Positions 9,141 through 17,089 of a stretch of 64,000 nucleotides of DNA are shown piece by piece (position 1 is the first letter of the stretch; every line of letters begins with the position of its first letter). Location of the stretch: positions 434,001 through 498,000 of the forward strand of contig NZ_CP060404.1 of the NCBI RefSeq assembly GCF_014295035.1, written 5' to 3'. The DNA comes from Streptomyces buecherae (GTDB taxonomy: Bacteria; Actinomycetota; Actinomycetes; Streptomycetales; Streptomycetaceae). The notes below the pieces were generated by a model that worked only from the letters and a program-made list of their open reading frames with translations, made no database searches and had not been told where the DNA came from. The position numbers and the translations under genes are program-made.

Positions 9141-9296
9141 TTGGGTGTTCCTCCGGTCCGTTCGTGCTTGACGCATACGAACGTACCCCCGCCCACTGAC
9201 AACGGCCGCCGCACGCCGCACGCCCCCGCGCCCGCCCCGGAGCCGTCGCGCCCCCCGCCGGCCCCCACACCAAGTCGTCGGAGCGGGCGGGGCCGC

Positions 9297-9356
9297 CCCA
9301 CGGCGCCACTCCCCGCCGCCCCGGTCACGCGGATCGCGCGCCCGGGGCGCCGTGGG
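9297..9356 (-). terminator. Nested hairpin terminator after the SDR operon
   Basis: A perfect 11-bp stem (9297-9307 with 9346-9356) contains an inner CCCCGG/CCGGGG stem. It begins three bases past the stop codon of the upstream SDR on the minus strand and isolates ung from it. Confidence 0.75.
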
Positions 9357-9358
9357 CG

Positions 9359-10129
9359 TCAGACGCCGGCGTTCAGGAACAGGCCGCCGTCCACGATCAG
9401 GTTCTGGCCGGTGATCCAGGCCGATTCCTCCGACAACAGGAAGGCGGCGGCACCCCCGATGTCCCGGGGTACGCCGAGCCGGCCCAGCGGGTAGGCGGCA
9501 GCGGCCTCCTCTTCGCGGCCCTCGTACAGACTCGCGGCGAACTTCGTCTTGACGACCGCGGGGGCGATCGAGTTCACCCGCACCAGTGGGGCCATCTCGT
9601 GCGCGAGTTGCACCGTGAGGTTGATCATCGCGGCCTTGCTCATGCCGTAGGCGCCGATGAAGGGCGAGGGGGCGACGCCGGCGATGGACGCGATGTTCAC
9701 GATCGCGCCGCCGTTCTCCTTCTGCCACGCCCGGTAGGTGCGCTGGGCGAAGCCGAGGGCGGAGACCACGTTGGTCTCGAAGACCTTGCGCGCGACCCCG
9801 AGGTCGAGTTCGGCGATGGGGCCGAACACCGGGTTCGTACCGGCGTTGTTGACCAGGTAGTCGACGCGGCCGAACGCCTCCATCACGCGCTCCACGGCCA
9901 CCGCCTGGTGGGCCTCGTCGTGCGCCTTGCCGGCGACGCCGATCACTCGGCCCGCGCCGTCGGGGGCCGCGGCGCTCAGCGCCTCCACGGCCGCCGTGAG
10001 CGCGTCCTCGCCCCGCCCGGTGACGCACACCCGGTGGCCTCGGGCCACCAGCGCCTCGGCCACGCCGTAGCCGATGCCTCGGCTGCCGCCCGTGATCAGG
10101 GCGACCTTGTCGCTGTCCGCTGTCGTCAT
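9359..10129 (-). CDS. Short-chain dehydrogenase/reductase (classical SDR)
   Basis: 256 residues from ATG 10129 (GGGAGGAC six bases upstream). NAD(P) loop TGGSRGIGYG at about residues 16-25, NNAG motif, catalytic Ser in NIASIAG and the YGMSK Tyr/Lys pair are all present, and the C-terminal DGG closes the cofactor site. The oxidised substrate is unknown. It is the second gene of an operon with the FabG-like gene (37-nt gap), under the promoter and operator at 10991-11052, which suggests fatty-acyl or short-chain hydroxyacyl metabolism. Confidence 0.85.
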   Translation of the reverse strand: MTTADSDKVALITGGSRGIGYGVAEALVARGHRVCVTGRGEDALTAAVEALSAAAPDGAGRVIGVAGKAHDEAHQAVAVERVMEAFGRVDYLVNNAGTNPVFGPIAELDLGVARKVFETNVVSALGFAQRTYRAWQKENGGAIVNIASIAGVAPSPFIGAYGMSKAAMINLTVQLAHEMAPLVRVNSIAPAVVKTKFAASLYEGREEEAAAAYPLGRLGVPRDIGGAAAFLLSEESAWITGQNLIVDGGLFLNAGV

Positions 10130-10166
10130 GAGCTGTCCTCCCTCGCGTTCTCGTGCCACCTGAGCG

Positions 10167-10928
10167 TCAGTTGAGCGGGCCGCCGGCCACGTACAGGACC
10201 TGGCCCGAGACGAACCCGGCCTCCTCGCCGGTGAAGAAGGCGATGGCGTTGGCGATGTCGTCCGGCTCGCCCACCCGCTGCACCGGGATCTGCGAGGCCG
10301 CCGCGGCCTTGAAGTCCTCGAAGCCCATGCCCACGCGCTCGGCCGTCGCGGCGGTCATGTCGGTGGCGATGAAGCCGGGGGCGACGGCGTTGGCGGTGAC
10401 GCCGAACTTGCCCAGCTCGATGGCGAGGGTCTTGGTGAAGCCCTGCAGGCCGGCCTTGACCGCCGCGTAGTTGGCCTGGCCACGGTTGCCGAGCGCGGAG
10501 CTGCTGGAGAGGTTGACGATGCGCCCGAACGCCGCGTCCACCATGTGCTTCTGGCACTCCCGCGACATCAGGAACGCCCCCCGCAGGTGAACGCCCACGA
10601 CCGTGTCCCAGTCGGATTCGCTCATCTTGAACAACAGGTTGTCCCGAAGCACGCCCGCGTTGTTCACCAGGATCACCGGAGCGCCGAGTTCCGCGGCCAC
10701 CCGCGCGACCGCGGTCCGCACCTGGTCGGCGTCGGCGACGTCACAGCTCACGGCGAGCGCCGTGCCGCCGACCGCTGTGATGGCGTCGACGGTGCCCTGA
10801 CAGGCCGCCTCGTCCAGGTCGAGAACGGCGACGGCGCGGCCCTCGGCGGCCAGCCGCACGGCCGTGGCCGCGCCGATGCCGCGAGCCGCGCCGGTCACGA
10901 TGGCAACGCGCTGTTCGGTGGTGGACAT
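10167..10928 (-). CDS. FabG-like 3-oxoacyl-(ACP/CoA) reductase
   Basis: 253-residue SDR starting at ATG 10928. TGAARGIGAATA cofactor loop, NNAGVLRDNLLFKMSESDWD (the NNAGIxRDxLxxRM block typical of FabG proteins), catalytic Ser in NLSSSSA and YAAVK. It probably reduces a beta-ketoacyl thioester with NADPH. It is not the housekeeping fabG because it lacks fab neighbours and carries its own regulated promoter. First gene of a two-SDR operon. The C-terminus ends VAGGPLN rather than the common DGG, a small deviation. Confidence 0.85.
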   Translation of the reverse strand: MSTTEQRVAIVTGAARGIGAATAVRLAAEGRAVAVLDLDEAACQGTVDAITAVGGTALAVSCDVADADQVRTAVARVAAELGAPVILVNNAGVLRDNLLFKMSESDWDTVVGVHLRGAFLMSRECQKHMVDAAFGRIVNLSSSSALGNRGQANYAAVKAGLQGFTKTLAIELGKFGVTANAVAPGFIATDMTAATAERVGMGFEDFKAAAASQIPVQRVGEPDDIANAIAFFTGEEAGFVSGQVLYVAGGPLN

Positions 10929-10990
10929 GCGGGTTCTCCTCGCCTTCGGAAGCGTCGCCCGCGTCCGGCGCCGGCACCCCGACCCGAGGA

Positions 10991-11052
10991 CTGAGCAACC
11001 GCTTAGTAGCTTCAGCAGACGAGACGCTAGAAGCCAGTCCACCACCTGTCAA
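10991..11052 (-). promoter_or_regulatory. Sigma70-type promoter with TetR-type operator for the FabG/SDR operon
   Basis: On the minus strand TTGACA (11052-11047), a 17-nt spacer and TAGCGT (11029-11024) form a near-consensus promoter. Just downstream lies CTAAGCGGTTGCTCAG (10991-11006), a 16-bp inverted repeat with one mismatch. It resembles the AAGCnnTTGCT operators of actinobacterial TetR repressors that control acyl-CoA and fatty-acid genes (family knowledge; the regulator is not in the window). Confidence 0.7.
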
Positions 11053-11064
11053 CGGGACCCTCGA

Positions 11065-11460
11065 TCAACGCACCAGGAGGTCGAGCAGCCGCTCGACCTC
11101 CGCCTCCGCGTCCGTGGTCAGCCCGGTGTGTACGGGTCCCGGCTGCACGACCGTGCTGCGCGGGGCCACCAGCCACCGGAACCGGCGCCCGGCCGCGTCG
11201 CCCGCCGCCTGACCGGCCTCCGGGCCGCCGTGGCAGACCCCCTCGACGGCGTTGAGCGCGGCCCGCACGCCCGCCACGTCCGCCGTGGGGTCGAGCGCCC
11301 GCAGCCGGCCCTCGTCGAGATGGGTCCGCGCGGCGACCAGCGACCGCGCGTGGCAGTACAGGACCACCCCCGCGTTGATCAGCTCGCCGCGCTCCATCCT
11401 GGGCACCACGCGCAGCACGGCGTACTCGAAGACATCACGTCCGTTGTGCAGACCGCTCAC
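11065..11460 (-). CDS. DUF3037 protein (HipA partner)
   Basis: 131 residues from GTG 11460, whose GTGA overlaps the hipA-like stop codon by 4 bp, so it is translationally coupled. The FEYAVLRVVPRMERGELINAG segment, followed by GVVLYC, is the DUF3037 signature. The family is regularly encoded directly after a HipA-like kinase and may act as its partner or antidote, but no activity is established. Small, cytosolic, without signal or membrane segments. Confidence 0.85.
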   Translation of the reverse strand: MSGLHNGRDVFEYAVLRVVPRMERGELINAGVVLYCHARSLVAARTHLDEGRLRALDPTADVAGVRAALNAVEGVCHGGPEAGQAAGDAAGRRFRWLVAPRSTVVQPGPVHTGLTTDAEAEVERLLDLLVR

Positions 11461-12290
11461 TTCGCCGCCTTCCCCTCGGCCCAGACCCGGAGCCACGCGG
11501 GCGCCCGGGTGGGGCGCTGCGTCGTGGGCGGACCGAGCTTGATCCGCTCGTGGGTGGTCGCCACCCGGTCGAGCAGTCGCTCCACGTACGCGGCGCGCAG
11601 TCGATCGGGCCCGTCCGGACCCTCGAAGCCCGGCTCGTCGACCAGCCACTCGTCGGGTACGTCCGCGGCGACCTCGGTCAGCAGCTCCCGGGTGACCTTG
11701 GGGGCGAGCGTCTTGGCCGCCGCCGCGATGTCCGGGTCGAACGGTGCGAGCACATGGTCGGACGCGTCGTACGGCCTGGTCGCGGCCTGGGCGGCGGTGG
11801 GCCAGTTGTGATGCCAGATCATGGTCGCGCCGTGGTCGATGAGCCACAGCTCGCCGTGCCAGACCAGCAGGTTGGGGTTGCGCCAGGAGCGGTCGACGTT
11901 GTTGATCAGTGCGTCGAACCACACCACGCGCCCGGCGTCCAGCGGATCGACCGCGAAGGCGAGCGGGTCGAAGCCGATCGAGCCGGGCAGGTAGTCCATG
12001 CCCAGGTTCAGCCCACCACTGGCCTTGAGGAGTTCCTGCACCTCCTCGTCCGGCTCTGCCAGCCCGATGACCGGATCGAGCTGTATCCGCACCAGATCCG
12101 GCACCCGAAGCCCGAGCCGCCTGCCGAGTTGGCCGCAGATGACCTCGGCGATCAACGTCTTACGCCCCTGTCCGGCACCGGTGAACTTCATGACGTACGT
12201 CCCGAGATCGTCGGCCTCGACGATCCCGGGCAGCGAGCCACCCTCACGCAGGGGCGTGACGTAGCGAGTCGCTACGACCTCTTCCAGCAC
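11457..12290 (-). CDS. HipA-family kinase-like protein
   Basis: 277 residues from GTG 12290. The protein-kinase-like HipA fold is indicated by the KFTGAGQGRKTLIAEVICGQLG ATP-binding region (YVMKFTGAGQG near residue 33), the catalytic-loop-like DALINNVDRSWRNPN with the Asp/Asn pair, and the metal-binding LIDHGATM. Shorter than E. coli HipA (about 440), it belongs to the actinobacterial group that lacks the N-terminal domain and pairs with DUF3037. A role in toxin-antitoxin or stress control is inferred from family membership only. A 17-bp palindrome lies within its first codons (12260-12276). The Shine-Dalgarno is poor. Confidence 0.8.
   Translation of the reverse strand: MLEEVVATRYVTPLREGGSLPGIVEADDLGTYVMKFTGAGQGRKTLIAEVICGQLGRRLGLRVPDLVRIQLDPVIGLAEPDEEVQELLKASGGLNLGMDYLPGSIGFDPLAFAVDPLDAGRVVWFDALINNVDRSWRNPNLLVWHGELWLIDHGATMIWHHNWPTAAQAATRPYDASDHVLAPFDPDIAAAAKTLAPKVTRELLTEVAADVPDEWLVDEPGFEGPDGPDRLRAAYVERLLDRVATTHERIKLGPPTTQRPTRAPAWLRVWAEGKAAK
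12260..12276. promoter_or_regulatory. 17-bp perfect palindrome inside the 5' end of the hipA-like gene
   Basis: CGTAGCGA, one base, TCGCTACG: an 8+8 perfect inverted repeat about 15 bp into the coding region. It could be an autoregulatory operator like those of HipA-type modules, or chance in coding DNA. Confidence 0.35.
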
Positions 12291-12337
12291 TTTCCCAGGC
12301 CACCCATCTCTTCAGCCTTGCAATCCACGGAATGACT

Positions 12338-12592
12338 TCACCGGGGCGCAGGGGCGGGCTTCGCCGGTCGAAGACGCTGGGGAGAATCCGGGGAGTCTCC
12401 GCTGGCGGGCCGGCCTCCCCGCTCCCCCAGCAGACCATCGATAGCGGCGCGCCCCCTACTGCCGGCCTCCGGCATGAAGTGAGCATAGTAACCAAGGGTG
12501 ACCGCAGGCGAGGAGTGTCCGGGCCACCGCGCCAAGGTCACGACGAACTCTCCGGCTTCGAGCAGGATCGAGGCGTAAGTGCGCCGAAGCAC
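12338..12592 (-). pseudogene. Tyrosine-recombinase (phage/ICE integrase) C-terminal remnant
   Basis: Only the C-terminal catalytic piece survives. LRRTYASILLEAGE corresponds to the LRHTYAS box (His replaced by Arg), WPGHSSPAVT to the W-x-GH-S box, and GYYAHFMPEAG carries the active-site Tyr. A tail with SPDSPQ is common in Streptomyces integrases. About 300 N-terminal residues, including the first catalytic Arg, are missing. I find no tRNA or attachment repeat beside it. It marks an old integrative-element insertion. The surrounding 12291-12748 shows no other supported gene. Confidence 0.75.
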
Positions 12593-12748
12593 AGGGAAGA
12601 CGCCCTTCGGGGCCGCCGCCCGCTGCCAGGCTTTCGCCCCTGTCGCACGCGGACGCGCATATGACCTGCGTCACACACCATCAGGGCCGGGCCCTCGCAG
12701 AGGCTCATGGGGCCACAGTGTTCGGAGTTGAGGAAACGAGGTGGGGCC

Positions 12749-13786
12749 GTGGTGGCACGTCGTACGGTGGTCAAGGCGGCGGGCGGCGGCGCGCTCGCCA
12801 GTGGTCTCGCGGTGTCCGCCGCGGGCGCCTCCGGGACCGCCGCCCGGGGTGACGTGCTGCTGGTGGTGGAGAAGAGCAGCCACGCGGTCAGCTTCTACGA
12901 CGTCATGTCGGGCCGGCGCCTGGGCTCCGTGCAACTGCCCGACTACCCCCATGAGATGGTCGTCGACTCGCGGCGGCGTTACGCCTACATCGGGCACTAC
13001 GGCGTTCGCATGGCCTCCACCGTCGGCGAAGGCGGCGCCGCCGTCTTCGTGGTCGACCTCCACGAGCGGACCCTGTCCCGGACCATCGACATCCGTCCCT
13101 ACAACCGCGTCCACGGCATGGGCATCGACGACCGGGATCGGTTGTACGCGCTCAGCGAGGAGAAGGCGGTGCTGCTCGGTTTCGACGACCCGGCCACCGA
13201 CCAGGCACCCACCAGGGCAGTGCCGACACACGGGGTGAAGACCCACCTCTTTTCCCTCACCCGCGACGGCGAAAGGGCCTACGTCACCGGCCTGCTGTCG
13301 CACACGGTGAGCCTGGTCAGGCCATACGACGCTGCGGTACCCCCGGTCTTCGTGACCCCGGGACAGCTACCGGAGAGCAGTTGCCTGAGCACGGACGAGA
13401 AAACGCTGTTCGTCGGCGCCCGCCGGAGTTCCACCCTGGTCGCCGTCGATGCCCGCACCATGCGGGTGCGACGGAGCCGGAAGGTGGGTGGCGACCCGCT
13501 GCGGGTCTACACCCTCGACGAGGACCGGCTGCTCGTGACGGACATCGTCGGCAGCACCCTCACGGTGTGCGCCACCGCGGACCTGCGGCCCCTTCGCACC
13601 CTGCGGCTCGACGGAATCCCGGCCGCCGTCTCGCTCCACCCCGACGAGGCGGTGGCGTACGTGTCCCTGCTCGACCGCGACCGGATAGCCGTCGTCGACC
13701 TCGACCGCCTGGCCGTCACCGGCGGCTTCGCCACCCAGTCGGAGCCGGACGTCTCGGTACTGCTGCCCGCCGCCCGGACTTACTGA
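12749..13786 (+). CDS. Exported YVTN/beta-propeller-repeat protein
   Basis: 345 residues from GTG 12749 (GAGG seven bases upstream; an in-frame ATG at 12707 is the alternative). The N-terminus VVARRTVVKAAGGGALASG has a twin-Arg followed by a hydrophobic stretch, suggesting Tat export. The body is six or seven propeller-like blades with recurring segments such as VVEKSSHAVSFYDVMSGRRLG, GERAYVTGLLSHTVSLV and DEAVAYVSLLDRDRIAVVDL. Such proteins are mostly extracytoplasmic with unknown ligands. No partner genes. Confidence 0.7.
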   Translation: MVARRTVVKAAGGGALASGLAVSAAGASGTAARGDVLLVVEKSSHAVSFYDVMSGRRLGSVQLPDYPHEMVVDSRRRYAYIGHYGVRMASTVGEGGAAVFVVDLHERTLSRTIDIRPYNRVHGMGIDDRDRLYALSEEKAVLLGFDDPATDQAPTRAVPTHGVKTHLFSLTRDGERAYVTGLLSHTVSLVRPYDAAVPPVFVTPGQLPESSCLSTDEKTLFVGARRSSTLVAVDARTMRVRRSRKVGGDPLRVYTLDEDRLLVTDIVGSTLTVCATADLRPLRTLRLDGIPAAVSLHPDEAVAYVSLLDRDRIAVVDLDRLAVTGGFATQSEPDVSVLLPAARTY

Positions 13787-14323
13787 GGCTGTCAGCGCGT
13801 GTCGTGAGGGGGAGGCCGGTTGCGGCGCGGTGCGCGGGGCTGAGTTCGGGGTGGTACTGCATCTCGCGGGGTGTGCGGTGGATGACTGGATCAGGTGGTG
13901 TGGGTCGCTGGGCCGCTGGCGGGCGGCGCCGTCGAGGGCCCGGCCGCGTCTCCGAAGACGGGGGAAGGGCTCGACCGCCGCCGAGATGCTTCCACCCACG
14001 GCCCGCGGTCCGCGGCCACGTGTCCTTGGCCCAGCCGGTCGCCTCGTCCTCGTCACGCTCCAGGGCCCGCTTGGTCGCGAAGGGTCGGCCGCACGCGAGC
14101 GGAGGCGGACCGGAGGTCGGCTCAGCGACCCGCTGGGCACAGGCTCCACGTCAGCGCCTCTGGTGGAGGACTTCCAGAGAACTCACCCGCCGGGCAGGGG
14201 CGCGCCCTCACGTGACCGCTGCGCCGGGCGACCGGGCAGAGTCGCTGCTGGTCCGACCGGGCGGAAGCTGGTCTTCCGATCACTGGCCGGCGTACGTACG
14301 TGCGACAGGGGCACCCGTGTCCG
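13787..14323. other. 537-bp intergenic stretch, no gene recognised
   Basis: GC-rich sequence between the propeller gene and the antiporter. I see no frame with recognisable protein similarity. A weak 6-bp inverted repeat (CTCTGG/CCAGAG around 14157-14178) is the only structure noticed. It presumably carries the antiporter promoter. Confidence 0.5.
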
Positions 14324-15628
14324 GTGACCTCCGTTGATTTCCTCTTCGCCGTCTTCGGGGCGGGCACGCTGGCAGCGGCTGCGCTGCCGCGCCTGGTGGC
14401 CGGGCGTCCGCTCTCGATGCCGCTGATCTTCCTGCTCCTGGGCATCGGCCTCTACCTGCTGCCGACGCCTCTCCCGGACGTGGACCCGGTGGCGGACCGC
14501 GCGTGGGTGGAGCACCTCACCGAGGTCTGCGTCATCGTCTCCCTGATGGGTGCCGGGCTCGCCCTCAACCGACCCATGGGCCGCCGCCGATGGCGTACCA
14601 CCTGGCGGCTGCTGGGCGTCACCATGCCGCTGACCATCGCGGCGGTGGCCGTGCTCGCCTGGTGGCTGCTGGACTGGCCTCCGGCCGCCGCGCTGCTGAT
14701 CGCGGCCGTCCTCGCGCCCACCGACCCGGTGCTCGCCTCCGAGGTGCGCGTCGGTGCCCCCACCGAGTCCGAGCACGACGAGGACGAGGTGCGCTTCACG
14801 CTGACGAGCGAGGCCGGGCTCAACGACGGTCTCGCCTTCCCCGTGGTGATGGCGGCCATCGGCCTGGTCGCCGCCTCGGGCACGGGCCTGTCCGGCGGCT
14901 GGATCGGGCACTGGCTGCTGGTGGACGCCGGGTACCGGTGCGTGGTCGGCGTGCTCGCCGGGATCGCCGTGGGCAAGCTGCTCGGCTGGACCTTCTTCCG
15001 CGCCGGCTGGCAGGCGATGCGGCTGTCCGAACACCAGGAGGGCTTCGTCGCCCTGAGCGCCACGTTCCTCGCCTATGGCCTCACCGAACTCGTCCACGGC
15101 TACGGCTTCCTCGCCGTGTTCGTCACCGCCTGCCAGATCCGCGCCGCCGAGCGCGCCCACGGCTACCACGCCGTGCTGCACGATTTCGTCGAACAGATCG
15201 AGCGGCTGCTGACCGTCGTCCTGCTCTTCCTGCTCGGCGCGTACGTCGCGCAGGGCGCCCTGGCCTCCCTGACGTGGCGCGGGGCGGCCGTCGGCCTGCT
15301 CCTCCTGCTCGTGGTGCGCCCGCTCACCGGCTGGGCAGCCCAGCTCGGCACGGTCGCGGGACCGCGCGAGCGCGTGGTCACCGCGTTCTTCGGCATCCGT
15401 GGCATCGGCTCGCTGTTCTACCTCGCGCACGCGCTCGGAGAGGAGGACTTCCATGTTCCGGCCGAGGAACTGTGGGCGGTGGTGATCTTCACGGTGCTCT
15501 GCTCCGTCGTCCTGCACGGGGTGACCGCCTCTCCCGTCATCTCCCGCCTCGACCGGCTGCGGCTGCTCCGAGCCCGGCGCACCGAGCGGGAGCCGAGCGA
15601 CCACCAGTTGGCGAAAGAGCGGCCGTGA
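14324..15628 (+). CDS. CPA1-type Na+(K+)/H+ antiporter
   Basis: 434 residues from GTG 14324 (an in-frame GTG at 14300 is possible; neither has a strong Shine-Dalgarno). About twelve hydrophobic segments are visible. APTDPVLASEV and TSEAGLNDGLAFP are the discontinuous ion-binding motifs of CPA antiporters (the Thr-Asp and Asn-Asp residues). FFGIRGIGSLFYLAHAL is the conserved late helix. A His/Glu-rich cytoplasmic loop (ESEHDEDEVRF) lies between the two motifs. The protein exchanges monovalent cations for protons across the plasma membrane. Monocistronic. Confidence 0.88.
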   Translation: MTSVDFLFAVFGAGTLAAAALPRLVAGRPLSMPLIFLLLGIGLYLLPTPLPDVDPVADRAWVEHLTEVCVIVSLMGAGLALNRPMGRRRWRTTWRLLGVTMPLTIAAVAVLAWWLLDWPPAAALLIAAVLAPTDPVLASEVRVGAPTESEHDEDEVRFTLTSEAGLNDGLAFPVVMAAIGLVAASGTGLSGGWIGHWLLVDAGYRCVVGVLAGIAVGKLLGWTFFRAGWQAMRLSEHQEGFVALSATFLAYGLTELVHGYGFLAVFVTACQIRAAERAHGYHAVLHDFVEQIERLLTVVLLFLLGAYVAQGALASLTWRGAAVGLLLLLVVRPLTGWAAQLGTVAGPRERVVTAFFGIRGIGSLFYLAHALGEEDFHVPAEELWAVVIFTVLCSVVLHGVTASPVISRLDRLRLLRARRTEREPSDHQLAKERP

Positions 15629-15955
15629 GCCCCCGGATGCCGGCCTGACCGGCCAGCACGCGTGCCCGTACACCCCCGGCTACCGGGCGCGTCCCTGCCC
15701 GGCACCGGGATCCGCTGGCGGGAGACCAGCGCGTCGCTCAGCCCCTGCGTCAACGCGGCCGGCTCGACGACCTCGTGGGGGCACGCGCGCGGGAGCGCGG
15801 ACGGGACGACACGCCGCCGTGAACCCGCGCCGTTGGGCCGCTGGGATGACCTTGGCCGGCCTCGGCGCCAGTCCGGGCAGGAATGAGCGCATACATGCCG
15901 GGGCACTCGGCGAGAGCACTGATGTGCGATCACCGAGAGTGAGAAGGAGTTGCGC
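15629..15955 (+). promoter_or_regulatory. Leader/promoter region of the crtEIB operon
   Basis: 327 bp without a gene. The only clear element is GAAGGAG at 15943-15949, six bases before the crtE ATG. I could not identify a LitR/CarH-type operator or a LitS promoter with confidence, and neither litR nor litS is in this window. Confidence 0.4.
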
Positions 15956-17089
15956 ATGCTTGGAATGCCAGCGAGGGCGGCTGAACCCGTCGACGCTGCT
16001 TACTCCCCGTCCGAGGTCGCCCACGCCGCTGACATGGTCCTCGAACGCGCCCTCGACGCGCGACTCCGTCAGTCCCACACCGTTGATCGCGTCTTCGCCC
16101 AGGACCTGGCCGGCCGACTGGCCGCCCTGATCGAGCACGGCGGCAAGCGGCTGCGTACGGCGTTCGCTCACTGTGGGTGGCAGGCCGCAGGCGGCTCGGG
16201 TGATCCCACGGCGGTGCTGCATACGGGGGCCGCCCTCGAACTGCTCCAGGCGTGCGCCCTGGTGCACGACGACGTGATGGACGAGTCCTCACATCGCAGA
16301 GGCGCCCCGTCCATGCATGTCGAACTCGCCCGCCAGCACTGGGCCGCGGGCATGCACGGCTCCGCGCGGTCGTTCGGGACGTCCGCCGCCGTACTCGCCG
16401 GAGACCTGGCGCTGGCCTGGGCGGACGACGTGCTGACGGAGACGGCGTTGAGCACGCCGCACGGCGCGCGGCTGCACGCGGAGTGGCGGGCGATGCGCAC
16501 GGAGATGGTCGCCGGTCAGTACCGCGATCTGTACGCCCAGGCCGCGCGTTCCTCCGGCGTCGACGAGGCGCTGGAGATCGCCGTCCTCAAGAGTGCCCAG
16601 TACACCGTCGCCCGGCCCCTCGCCCTGGGCGCGACGCTGGCCGGAGCCGATGACGAGGTGCTGGACGCGCTGCGGACGGCCGGCCGGTGCGCCGGTCTGG
16701 CCTTCCAACTGCGTGACGACCTCGTCGGAGCCTTCGGTGTGCCGGCGCGGACCGGCAAGCCCGCCGACGATGACCTGCGGTCGCGCAAACTCACCTATCT
16801 GCTGGCCGTCGCGCTGCGACTCGCCGACGCCGCGGGGGACGGCAACGCCGCCGCGGCGCTGGCGCCGGACGCGGATTCGGGGTCCGCCCTCGCGGTGGAG
16901 CGGATGCGGGCGGCGCTGCGTCGCACCGGCGCTCGGGACCTGGTGGAGGCGAAGATCGAGGAGCTGGCGGGCCTGAGCCTTCGGCACTTCGAGCGTACCG
17001 GCGCGCCTCCAGCCGCGCGGCGCGAGTTCGAGGCACTGGTGCGACGCGCCACGGGCGTGGACCCGCGCCACGCCGAGGAGGTCGCGTGA
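15956..17089 (+). CDS. crtE: Geranylgeranyl diphosphate synthase (polyprenyl synthetase)
   Basis: Condenses isopentenyl diphosphate onto allylic diphosphates to make C20 GGPP, the first committed carotenoid precursor. 377 residues from ATG 15956 with GAAGGAG six bases upstream. The first Asp-rich motif is ALVHDDVMDES (DDxxD, Asp105-Asp109) and the second is FQLRDDLVGAFG at about 254. GGKRLRTAF carries the diphosphate-binding Lys/Arg residues. First gene of a tightly coupled operon: its TGA overlaps the crtI GTG by 4 bp. Cytosolic. Confidence 0.93.
   Translation: MLGMPARAAEPVDAAYSPSEVAHAADMVLERALDARLRQSHTVDRVFAQDLAGRLAALIEHGGKRLRTAFAHCGWQAAGGSGDPTAVLHTGAALELLQACALVHDDVMDESSHRRGAPSMHVELARQHWAAGMHGSARSFGTSAAVLAGDLALAWADDVLTETALSTPHGARLHAEWRAMRTEMVAGQYRDLYAQAARSSGVDEALEIAVLKSAQYTVARPLALGATLAGADDEVLDALRTAGRCAGLAFQLRDDLVGAFGVPARTGKPADDDLRSRKLTYLLAVALRLADAAGDGNAAAALAPDADSGSALAVERMRAALRRTGARDLVEAKIEELAGLSLRHFERTGAPPAARREFEALVRRATGVDPRHAEEVA

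Noticed and set aside
8460..10028. A 522-codon minus-strand frame extending ung upstream through the SDR
   Set aside because: The extension is low-complexity and antiparallel in style, the SDR occupies another frame of the same strand, and a good Shine-Dalgarno marks GTG 9140.
13367..14149. Minus-strand frame over the propeller gene end and the following gap
   Set aside because: Composition is Arg/Pro/Ser-rich without any recognisable motif, and it is antisense to a well-formed gene.
15629..15955. LitR/CarH light-responsive operator before crtE
   Set aside because: No convincing palindrome of the expected type was found, and litR/litS are not in the window.
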